Shown: one piece after another, positions 1 to 7,412 of the stretch
Layout of the letters: every line of letters begins with the position of its first letter
Numbering within the stretch: position 1 is the stretch's first letter
Source of the DNA: Dimargaris cristalligena
Lineage: Eukaryota; Kickxellomycota; Dimargaritomycetes; Dimargaritales; Dimargaritaceae
NCBI GenBank assembly: GCA_027576995.1
Contig: JANBQC010000774.1
Location: forward strand, 1 to 11,230
Direction of reading: 5' to 3'
DNA length: 11,230 bases
Translations under genes and position numbers: made by a program
Notes under the pieces: model-generated
Told to the model about the DNA's origin: nothing
The model's database searches: none
Seen by the model: the letters and a program-made list of their open reading frames with translations, nothing else

Positions 1-132
1 CCTGAGTGACATGCCCACCAGTATTCTCAATATTATCTAAGCATCCCATCCATTTACCTCACTTCTTCATTCCAATCTAATATTTTTACTCCTCCCTTCC
101 CCCACTCAAACTCCCACTTTCTTATCCTCATA

Positions 133-321
133 ATGCAGTCTTCTTCTTTCATCAAGACCTTCCTTTTCACTGCCCTTGCCATGCATGCTTTTGCCCTGGC
201 CAGCCTGCCTAATACTTATGCCCTTACCCACTCTTTGCCCCTGGTGCACTGTAGAGGTAATGAGGAAAAGACCCTCATCTGCTGTGATGCCAAGAGGGGA
301 AAGGGCTTCACCCAGAATTAG
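133..321 (+). CDS. Possible small secreted peptide (unrecognised)
   Basis: A 62-codon frame opens with ATG and ends at TAG. Seen: residues 1-8 form a short polar start with one Lys, residues 9-24 are strongly hydrophobic (FLFTALAMHAFALA), and small residues suited to signal-peptidase cleavage follow (ALA-SLP near 24, or TYA near 30). The remaining 32-38 residues contain three Cys (HCRG, ICCD) and are Lys-rich. Upstream lies a pyrimidine-rich leader (about 61-128) with a CCAAT at 72-76, as at many fungal start sites. No family is recognised. A donor-like GTAATG at about 256 could mean that only the N-terminus is coded here and that a second exon follows (acceptor-like CAG sites near 391 and 410-420). 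It could equally be a chance ORF in AT-rich DNA or a remnant. The signal-peptide pattern is the only positive evidence. Confidence 0.3.
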   Translation: MQSSSFIKTFLFTALAMHAFALASLPNTYALTHSLPLVHCRGNEEKTLICCDAKRGKGFTQN

Positions 322-655
322 GCCTATAGCATATATGACAAACTACCCCCATCCTCCACCCCAAAGTGACAAGACCAACACCCCTCCCTCCAGTTTCTGG
401 CCACTATTTCCAGCAACATTACCATCTGTGGTGAACTTACCACATTTTTTACTTACTTTGATTTTTAATCCATTTTTCACACTTATTGGAAGTACACCCC
501 TGATGAGTGAATGAGCCCCTGTCCCTGCCCCTGATGAGTATAGTCATTTTTCCTACATTTTCATTAGTATAGTATTTTTTCTATTAGTATATTATATACC
601 CTTGACTATGATGCACCCCTGCATTCATACTACCCCTGGCCTGACTGTGCCCCTG
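238..655 (+). repeat. Dispersed CCCCTG motif cluster
   Basis: The hexamer CCCCTG occurs at 238-243, 497-502, 516-521, 528-533, 616-621, 633-638 and 650-655. Two copies are extended to the 12-mer CCCCTGATGAGT (497-508 and 528-539), 31 nt apart. No tandem period is exact. No function is assigned; it may be a degraded repeat or a set of binding sites. Confidence 0.4.
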
Positions 656-877
656 TTTAAAGTACAGTTAAAAATAGCTTTCCCCCTTTCCCTTTTTCCC
701 TTCTATTATTTCATATTAAATTTATTGGTTACCCAAGTATTACCTACCCTTTGTGATGACAAATACTATTATCTGGGAACTCCCCTCCCTTTCCCTCTGC
801 TTAGTCATCCAATATTCTGGGACCTTCTCTCCCTTTCTCTATTATTCATCTATCTTTTTATTTAGGCTTCCTCTTTT

Positions 878-995
878 GAGTATAAATACTCCCCCTTGCT
901 GCCACCTCTTGGAACAGCAAGTCTATCATTACCTTTCCCTTTTATCACCTATCTTTTCAAATAAAGTTCAGTTTTCAAGGATTTAAGTTCAGTTC
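878..995 (+). promoter_or_regulatory. TATA box, hairpin and AATAAA block (LTR-like or promoter)
   Basis: Seen: GAGTATAAATACTC at 878-891 contains a TATA box (TATAAATA, 881-888) flanked by 6-bp inverted arms. It is followed by a perfect 7-bp stem, CTTGCTG (895-901) with CAGCAAG (915-921), around a 13-nt loop, and then AATAAA at 960-965. A direct repeat AAGTTCAGTT lies around 963-972 and again about 22 nt later. A TATA box followed about 80 nt later by a polyadenylation signal is typical of the U3/R part of LTR retrotransposons. However, I found no convincing TG..CA ends, target duplication or primer-binding site, so an ordinary promoter next to an unrelated AATAAA remains possible. Confidence 0.3.
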
Positions 996-1757
996 TTTAC
1001 ACCATCCACCCATCCCTCTCTATACACTAATGCATTACTATTCATTCACTTTAGTATGCTTAGATAGCTAGCATTGGCCCATATATAAAACCAGGTATTA
1101 GTCAAATATATATTTACATAACATCCATCTACAAGATAATGGGGAAGATGACAATAGTTATAGGCATGCATAGGCCTGGGAGATGGCATTATTAACCATA
1201 ATTTCTGTGGATCCGGAGTGCAGATGGCATCGAGATATAGAAGGTGGATTTAACAATAACCCAATGAAGAAGCAAATTATAGATAATAGCAAGCTGAAGA
1301 ACTAGTGAGTAATTACCAGGAAATGTCTAGGGGAATTAAGAACCCGGTTAACAATTGGTAGGCATATCTTTACCAATTCCACCTGTTCCATATCTCAGGC
1401 CAGTTGACATATGCCCAAAACATCAATTCATTTTGGATGACATTTCACATATCTAAACCCAAATGCAACTTAATGCAGACACTTTCCAATACAAATTACA
1501 GTTTTTACCTACTTTTATATTTTCTTTTTAATCTCTAGGAGGGTCTTGTATTTTCCTTCCACTAATATGATAATTATATAATCATATAGTAGTTTGGCTG
1601 TAAGTATTGGTGGTAATGTCTAAAGCAAAAAGGATATGCAAACTAGGTCTGGGTTTCCCAGTGTGCAAAAGAGGCTAATATTGGTGCTCATGAGAATTAG
1701 GCAAGGTACTCAATATAGTAATTAAGTTGGTACAGCTGACGAGGGATACACCCTATT

Positions 1758-1775
1758 AGTGTGACTAGTCACACT
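1758..1775. repeat. Perfect 18-bp palindrome
   Basis: AGTGTGACTAGTCACACT is its own reverse complement over all 18 bases, with CTAG at the centre. The flanking bases do not extend the symmetry. A dimeric DNA-binding protein could recognise it, but nothing nearby tells which. Confidence 0.7.
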
Positions 1776-2166
1776 TGTCTTGTACCAGAGTCCATAAGCC
1801 GGGTTTTATAAATACCATAGCTATGGAAGTTGTTACAACTAGGTCTGATCAGCAGATAACATAAGAGGGGGGGTGTTAATTAGGGTGTCTGAGCATGTAG
1901 TGCTATGACCAGGGATGAGCGTATAAGGTGATTATATAAATCAGGGAATATCCCGTTGTAAATAGGGAGAGAGGTACTTATGTACTGCTGCATAGTGCAG
2001 GTTTAAGGGAAGCTTATTCCTATCAATTCCTTTATCGGGTCTACCAAACCCCAGATCATTACTATATATATGTTAGAAAACCATCTCATCCCGAGTGTGG
2101 AATACTCTTCCCGATGCGGCACATGCTCACTGGCCTCCTATTGGTCAGATTTTCTCTAATAAAAAC

Positions 2167-2199
2167 AACCACGGAGAGCTTAATCATCTCCTTGTGGTT
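2167..2199. repeat. Bulged hairpin after AATAAA
   Basis: AACCAC (2167-2172) pairs with GTGGTT (2194-2199), and GGAGA pairs with TCTCC further in. This gives an 11-bp stem with a 2-nt bulge and a loop of about 9 nt. An AATAAA lies just upstream at about 2158-2163. No gene is seen directly before it. Confidence 0.45.
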
Positions 2200-2409
2200 C
2201 TTTCCTACTCTTATCTATTTTTGACATGCTTTATTATCAATCTCGGATTATCATCTACGAGAGAACTTGCGGTTTTTCCAACAATATATCCCTTTTAAAA
2301 CCGAAACGAGCGCTAACACTGAACTCGCAGCCTAGAGCTAGCCACTATCTCTGAAACTGTGGGAGAAGACGGTATTTTCTAAGCTATGAGATCATAAGGT
2401 GTTGAAGGA

Positions 2410-2449
2410 GAATGGTCGAGACTGGCGAAATCATCGTCAACGACCATTC
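2410..2449. repeat. 9-bp perfect inverted repeat
   Basis: GAATGGTCG (2410-2418) and CGACCATTC (2441-2449) are exact reverse complements separated by 22 nt. The pair could form a hairpin in RNA or mark a dimeric binding site. It is GC-richer than its surroundings. No associated gene was recognised. Confidence 0.5.
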
Positions 2450-2774
2450 GACGCCTATTACAATTATTCTATCTTAATCTTACAATTCAGGTATAAAAAC
2501 CCGCATATTTTACTCCCTAGTTCGAGGAACAATCCACTGAGAAAACGAACTAGTCATATATTACCGATTATACCGCACTTATTTACAAATAAATATTCTT
2601 TTAAAAAAACTTATCCATTAAACCAAAAACTATCAATTTTATTACTTTAACAAGGCCGTCGAAGAGCGAATATAAAGTAGCCACGGTCCCTGGGTTCGAA
2701 ATATATTCATTCCTTTAAAATAAAACGATTTACCATTTTTTAAAAAAGTTATTTCAATTAATTAACATAACACC

Positions 2775-3014
2775 ATGTTCCGTTCCAAACGTCCGTTCAC
2801 TGGGAGCCCGGAGGTGTCTCTTCCGCCATCTCCATCCCGTCCCTGCTCACCACTTGAACGGTTGTTTCCGGCCTCCTCCTCCTCACAGACCGGTGCCCTT
2901 CAACCCGACAGGGTCACGCCGAACCCTCCCGGATCCCCGGGCCGTGGTACTACACTTATACGCAGACACATGGCACTGGAGGTTTGTCCAATTTTTATAG
3001 TGGCGGTGCCCTAA
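2775..3014 (+). CDS. Putative first exon, Pro/Ser-rich N-terminus (unrecognised)
   Basis: An ATG at 2775 in a good context (ACACC before it) opens a 79-codon frame ending at TAA 3012-3014. The first 69 codons (2775-2981) are markedly GC-rich within AT-rich DNA. They use codons like those of the real genes in this window and encode a basic, Pro/Ser-rich, low-complexity chain (motifs FRSKRPF, PPSPSRP, PGSPGRG). After 2981 the composition drops abruptly, and GTTTGT at 2982 could be a splice donor (GAG|GTTTGT). My reading is a first exon of a spliced or broken gene whose continuation I cannot find in the 1.2 kb downstream. The family is unknown, so this could also be a pseudogene fragment. Confidence 0.35.
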   Translation: MFRSKRPFTGSPEVSLPPSPSRPCSPLERLFPASSSSQTGALQPDRVTPNPPGSPGRGTTLIRRHMALEVCPIFIVAVP

Positions 3015-4238
3015 AGTTATCTACTGGTATTTATAGTATCTTAATGGACCTTCAATGGGTATTTGTTTGGATGAGCAGTGAAGGTGAATGTAATGCTAGT
3101 CGGCGCTACCAATAGGGTATTAGGGTCTACGAATGTGATAAATGGGCGCGGCGCTCTTTTGAGAACGAGTTGGCACTTCTGTGGAGAGACCCCGGCTTAC
3201 TGACAGGGGGTGCTCAAGGAAGTAGTGAGACTAGTAATTGGAGATGCTGGAACTCTAGGACACCGATTGACTTGGGTGCAGAACATAATATGTAACAAAT
3301 GTCGATGTGTTCGGAAAAACCAGTTAACGTAATGGTGGTGTTTATTACAGCATGTTATTCTCGTCAAAGGGCTCAGCTCTAAATAGACATCTTATTTCCT
3401 TCGCAGGATTCTGGTGTCTTTAGTGGGCGAATTAGAATGCTACAAAGATGTCATTACTTTGTGAAAGAGATAAAAATAGCTGCAATTGATACAATACCAT
3501 ATAATAATGCGCTGAAAGTAGATGGATGAAGGAATACAGTACTATATCGCAATGTTAATTAGAAAAATATCAAATACCCGAGGCAGACTTTAACGGGATT
3601 AGGTATTTGCCGCTACAAATAAATCCTAACATGTTGGACAACACTATATACGTAAAGAAACCCTTTGAGGGTTGGCTTATGTTGAATAGCTGGTTAGACT
3701 GGCATCCCTGGTTAAAGATGTATTTACTACTCATTTTCCAATGTAAAAACTATTTGAAATATGTTCAACTGCATCGGGTATCCCGGGATAATTTGGGGTG
3801 TGCCTTTTAAAGCTGCCGTAGCGCATTTACAGGGATCCAACAAAACAATCGCCCATTAGAACTCTCGCCATGCCTATTAAGCCTTGTGACCCACCGTTGA
3901 TTGATTTTTTTTTACTGAATAATGTCGAGCAATGGCTTCCGCCATACGGGTTCCTGCTATCCCTCGCATCATCTGACAAGGTTAGGTATATGCCAATTAG
4001 AATGCATGTATATGTGAAGGTCCCGCACATTGTACATTTATCAAGTGAATATCCGCCAAGAATGGCCTGGTAAACTGTGCCCGTTTTTAAACAAGGTGTA
4101 GAGGCTGAGTGGTGAGGAATCGGCAGTAGGGCAGGGGGAGGAAAAAGGCGTCCCCCAGCTGATCAAAGTCATCCGTGCGTAGAGTGGAAAGCCACAGAAA
4201 GAAGTAATAGTAGATTTTGGGGTAAATCGACGGTAGTT
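3015..4238. other. Region without recognisable gene, 3' of prefoldin gene
   Basis: Only short frames occur here, with no recognisable motif. A GC-richer stretch (about 3145-3260) is open for roughly 60 codons on the plus strand without a start codon. On the minus strand the same stretch has an acceptor-like CCACAG followed by about 45 open codons ending at TAA near 3045. Either could be an orphan exon; neither resembles a family I know. The right-hand end should contain the 3' UTR of the minus-strand prefoldin gene, but no AATAAA on that strand is evident. Confidence 0.5.
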
Positions 4239-5310
4239 TTAGGCCTTAATGGTTTCCGCCTCGGCTTCCTGGGCGGCCAACCGCTCCTCTTGGCGCTGCT
4301 TAACGTCCCAGTTGTAAACCCGGGCAGTATTCACTTCCATCGTTGTGACTTGTTCCCGTAGAAACTCGACATCCTCACTAGTGGTTTCCAGGGTTTTAGT
4401 GGCCGTAGCTAGCTTATCCTTCAGGAGAGCCTGGGCTTCGGTCAGAGAATATTCGAGCATCACGTTCGCCTGGAAGGGAGAGATTGGGACATCCGGAGAA
4501 GACATGGTGCAGTTCCGTTGTAGTTATGAAATACCGATACAAAGGCAGGTTGGAGGTTAGAGATCTAAGCTGGACGAGAGGAGGCGTGGTGGAATAGAGT
4601 AGACTACATGGTTCATAATGTAAGGGAAATTACGCAACTTACTCCGAGCCATAGGTAGACCTTGTCAGCGGACTCGACACGGGCTTTGGCGTAGCAAGTA
4701 TCGTGGAGTTCGAACTGGGTATTGATGACCTCTCCGGATTCCTAAAAGCGGGGAGTGGGTCGGATCAGAGTATAGTGGATATAGAACCGGTTGGTTGATT
4801 TATAATCTGACGGATCCACTGAAACTACAGGTCTGACCCAGTGGAATGGAATGACAAGTAGTTTCCCAAGGTAATTGCACCAGGGGTGGTGACCCGAACA
4901 CAGTGGTTCAAACTGGGGGGAGGGCTAGCTAATAGAATTTCGCGAATGTTACCTGCTTGGATATTAAAAAGTCAACCATGGCCAGGGTCTTCTTAATCTC
5001 CGGCACCTTGCCCTCGAGGGACGCCTTCCGCTGCATGGTGTTGTTTTCCATAAACTTGTACTTGCTCAGGGTCTCGGCGAATTTTTTGAGGGTTATTTCG
5101 GCCGACTCGTTATTTTGGAGGTACTCGCCCACATTTTCCTGTTGAGAAGGGGGAGAGGGGGGGAGTGTTAAGGGAGATAGGCGACCGGGGAAGTGTTAGA
5201 CAGGTCTAATGAAAGGAAGGAAAGGAGACCCAGACCGGAACAGGGAATGTTTGGCTGGAGGTACCTACAATGAACGGAGCCAGGGGGATGCCTCGGGGAT
5301 TGGATTCCAT
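4239..5310 (-). CDS. PFD3: Prefoldin subunit 3 (VBP1/Pac10 homolog), four exons
   Basis: An alpha-type subunit of the hexameric prefoldin complex, the cytosolic co-chaperone that hands nascent actin and tubulin to the chaperonin CCT. The exons on the minus strand are 5310-5269, 5138-4953, 4741-4643 and 4469-4239, joined by introns of 130, 211 and 173 nt. Donors are GTAGGT, GTAACA and GTAAGT; acceptors are ACAG, TTAG and CCAG; all junctions are phase 0. The product is 185 aa (human VBP1 about 197, yeast Pac10 about 199). Family signatures in order: [10 protein letters not shown] (6-15), YKFMENN (41-47), KVPEIKKTL (58-66), the hairpin segment with KVYLWLGANVMLEY across exons 3-4, and ARVYNWDVK (158-166) closing the second coiled-coil helix. 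The start is the first ATG after an in-frame TGA four codons upstream. A 5' UTR intron ending at the CAG just before ATG cannot be excluded. The acidic, Ala/Glu-rich tail varies in this family. Confidence 0.95.
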
Positions 5311-5936
5311 CTGACGAGAGATTCAATAAGACTGACGAGGGGTTAATTAGGGTAAGGAAACAAATGCACGGATAAGGTTAATGGTTAGGGAGGGTTGGCT
5401 CAGGCTCTTCGGAGGAGGTACTACTACTTACTCCCTTTCTCATCTTTGATGGTTCCCTCCTTTCCCAGTAAGCGGGGGCTAAAGCGGGGAGGGGGAGGAA
5501 TAATCACCAGGAACATCATTTGACTCCCCCCGATTTTCCCGCCAGCTTCGTGGATTCCTGCAGCCACCACCACACCAGCAAGAAGAGTATTCCAGCCTCT
5601 CCTCCTCCACACAGCTATAATGCTAGCCCCGATTCATCCGACCAGTCTCCAAGCCTAGTTTCTTTCTCTTTCGCCTAGTCTTTTTGTCGAATTATATTGT
5701 CCAACGGCCCATTAGGGTGCCCTCTTTTCGCTATCTGTGCCTTTTTATATTATTCCTGCCATCTCCCTCGGCTGTGTGTCTTCTCCACAACCAAGCTTCC
5801 ACTCTGACTCTTCTCACTCTCACTCGCACTCTCTATCTGTAACTAGCTAATTTACCACTGTTCGTTGAACAGATTATCCTTGCCCCCCCTCTTTCCATCT
5901 ACACCAGTACCACCGCCACCACCCGTACCTGTAAAT
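5311..5936. promoter_or_regulatory. Divergent spacer between prefoldin 3 and SERF genes
   Basis: These 626 bp lie between two divergently transcribed genes and must contain both 5' UTRs and promoters. The half near SERF is rich in CT tracts (TCTTCTCACTCTCACTCGC around 5808-5826), as in fungal transcription-start regions. I see no convincing CCAAT or TATA box at a fixed place and no coding exon. The minus-strand open frame at 5424-5612 has no family resemblance. Confidence 0.5.
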
Positions 5937-6309
5937 ATGACCCGTGGTAACCAACGCGACCTCGCTCGGGAAAAGAACCGTAAGAAGGCCGAAAAGGCCG
6001 GGAAGGCCAGTAAGACCAAGGACGGCCGCTCTCTCATCCAGAAGAAGGAAGACGACGCCGCTATTATGCGCGCGAAGCAGCAGGTAAGTAGTTGTTTCTT
6101 TGAGTGCAGTATAATGGATATTATATATATGTAAATAGCTTCCCTTAACCACCACATCGTTCACCCTCCACTGTTATATCAGGATCAAGGCATTCGAGTC
6201 TCCTCCATTGACCGTTGCTAATTAATAAACGGGCTATTTTACCTACCTCCTTACCATAATCCCTCGCTAGAAAAACGCTGAGAAAGCAGCTGAGCCGGCG
6301 AAGAAATAA
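5937..6309 (+). CDS. SERF/4F5-family small basic protein, two exons
   Basis: A homolog of the small EDRK-rich factor family (SERF1/2, MOAG-4; Pfam 4F5). In animals, members bind nucleic acids and acidic segments and speed amyloid aggregation; their role in fungi is little known. Exon 1 is 5937-6083 and exon 2 is 6271-6309, joined across a 187-nt phase-0 intron (CAG|GTAAGT ... GCTAG). A branch-like GCTAAT lies about 50 nt before the acceptor. The product is 61 aa, the usual family size. The N-terminal family block TRGNQRDLAREKN is intact at residues 2-14. It is followed by Lys/Ala-rich repeats, the DGRSLIQKKEDDAAIMR region (29-45) predicted helical, and the tail EKAAEPAKK. The ATG at 5937 has A at -3 and starts exactly at the family N-terminus, so the open frame further upstream is leader. 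Confidence 0.93.
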
Positions 6310-6560
6310 TCTCACCGAATCCAGGAAAGCGGCGGTGCGAACTCCAGGCTCATTAGCACTCAGCCGCCTCGGCAGGCTTGCGGCGCGACCGGACCGGGAC
6401 TTTCACATTTTTTCACATAAATATGATTCCGGCTACGACGCAATGCGACCCTTTTAATTTTTTGTTGGATAGTCCCTAATATCTACGGCTGGCTTGGCCG
6501 CCCGCTTCTATACTGTCTTGTTTAGATACCTCCAGGGTTAGTAGTAGTAATAAGTGACTA

Positions 6561-6566
6561 AATAAA
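6561..6566 (+). terminator. Possible polyadenylation signal for the SERF gene
   Basis: AATAAA in AT-rich DNA, about 250 nt beyond the SERF stop codon. It is the first exact AATAAA after the gene, but fungal signals are often degenerate, so the true site may be nearer the stop (for example ATAAATA near 6417). Confidence 0.3.
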
Positions 6567-7272
6567 TTCATTCTCAAATAGGCATTTCAGCCCAGACCAT
6601 TTTCTTATTTTTAAATTCATTCCTGTTTGGCTCTCCGCCATGCTTAAAATCCTGTGGCGGTCACCCCACCATTGGCTATACTGTCACTTTTTACTCAGAT
6701 CACGTGGATCCATATGGTTTAGAACATAAGCGGGTGATAAACATGGCCAATCGTAACGATTACCACTTCTACTTCTATGAGCACTAGACCAAATACGCGC
6801 TGCCATATCCCTTTCAAGTAATAGGCGGGGAAAAGAGGAGGAACCTGACCTACCCCAACCACCCAATGTTCTCCGTTACAAATTGTCGTCCCAGCGCAGC
6901 TGCATTCTGATAGATTACTAAACTGATTATGGGTCCCCCGAATCGCACTTGCCATTATCAAAGTAGGGAGGGGGAAATTTCAGCCACCCTCTCAAGCTAA
7001 CCAAAACCCAGGCCCAACATGTAATCTCTTCTGGCTAAAGCAGTTTAAAGTCTGTGAATAGCGCGATGTGAGTTAAAGAGGAGGTGCCAGCTAATAGGGG
7101 GTTGGACTTAACCACCACCCACCTTACAAGCCCAGGCCCACCGCCAGCGCTTGCTTTGCTGCAGGTATGGTCTGGGGCACAGGAGGGGGGATTCCAACCA
7201 CCCCACTGAATCTGGAGGATATACCTTAGTGGGACTTTGCACTGGCTTGAATCCTTTCAAACCAGGTCTGAT

Positions 7273-7277
7273 CCAAT
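7273..7277 (+). promoter_or_regulatory. CCAAT box upstream of NDUFS2
   Basis: CCAAT in the context GATCCAATCT, 136 nt before the start codon. This is a usual spacing for HAP/NF-Y complexes, which control many respiratory genes in fungi. The motif is short, and its use is inferred. Confidence 0.3.
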
Positions 7278-7412
7278 CTCCCCTCTTTCTTGAATCTATC
7301 CCCACCGCTTAGCGTCTCCTGATTCCTTCGGCTAAGCCTGTTCCATTCTTTTCCTGCCCTTTTTATTGTATCCCCCAACCCAATTTCATTACCCTCTTTG
7401 TTGCTTAGTTCC

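Larger units (their letters stand above)
322..2774. other. AT-rich region without recognisable gene
   Basis: About 2.4 kb with no frame that looks coding. Open frames here are short, AT-rich in composition, mostly begin at non-ATG codons and match no family I know. The stretch holds the TATA/hairpin/AATAAA block at 878-995, a perfect palindrome at 1758-1775, a bulged hairpin at 2167-2199 and a 9-bp inverted repeat at 2410-2449. These are listed separately. I could not identify any tRNA: the only T-loop-like string (GGTTCGAA near 2693) lacks a pairing T-stem. Confidence 0.6.
6310..7412. other. Spacer between SERF and NDUFS2 genes
   Basis: About 1.1 kb containing the SERF 3' UTR and the NDUFS2 upstream region. 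Seen: AATAAA at 6561-6566 on the plus strand, a possible SERF polyadenylation signal about 250 nt after its stop; CACGTG at 6701-6706 inside a GATC-flanked near-palindrome, a consensus bHLH site; CCAAT at 7273-7277; and a pyrimidine-rich leader directly before the NDUFS2 start. A GC-rich block at 6320-6400 and a branch/acceptor-like arrangement on the minus strand near 6454-6543 are discussed as findings. No gene is supported. Confidence 0.55.

Noticed and set aside
2680..2710. tRNA-like T-loop GGTTCGAA
   Set aside because: The bases that should form the T-stem do not pair, and no D-arm or anticodon arm is found at the right distance upstream.
3607..4073. Overlapping frames of 67 codons on both strands
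   Set aside because: They are short, AT-driven in composition, contradict each other on the two strands and have no recognisable motif.
5424..5612. Minus-strand frame as an extra upstream exon of prefoldin 3
   Set aside because: Its product has no similarity to prefoldin, and the four-exon model already reaches the normal family N-terminus at an ATG.
5865..5936. N-terminal extension of SERF from a TTG codon
   Set aside because: The extension is Pro-rich leader sequence without an ATG. The family N-terminus starts exactly at the ATG 5937.
6665..6961. Overlapping minus-strand frames of 60 and 80 codons upstream of NDUFS2
   Set aside because: No family resemblance and non-ATG or poor starts. 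They lie where the NDUFS2 promoter is expected.
7398..7412. Earlier start of NDUFS2 at TTG
   Set aside because: A nuclear gene is expected to start at ATG, and 7413 already gives a complete mitochondrial presequence.
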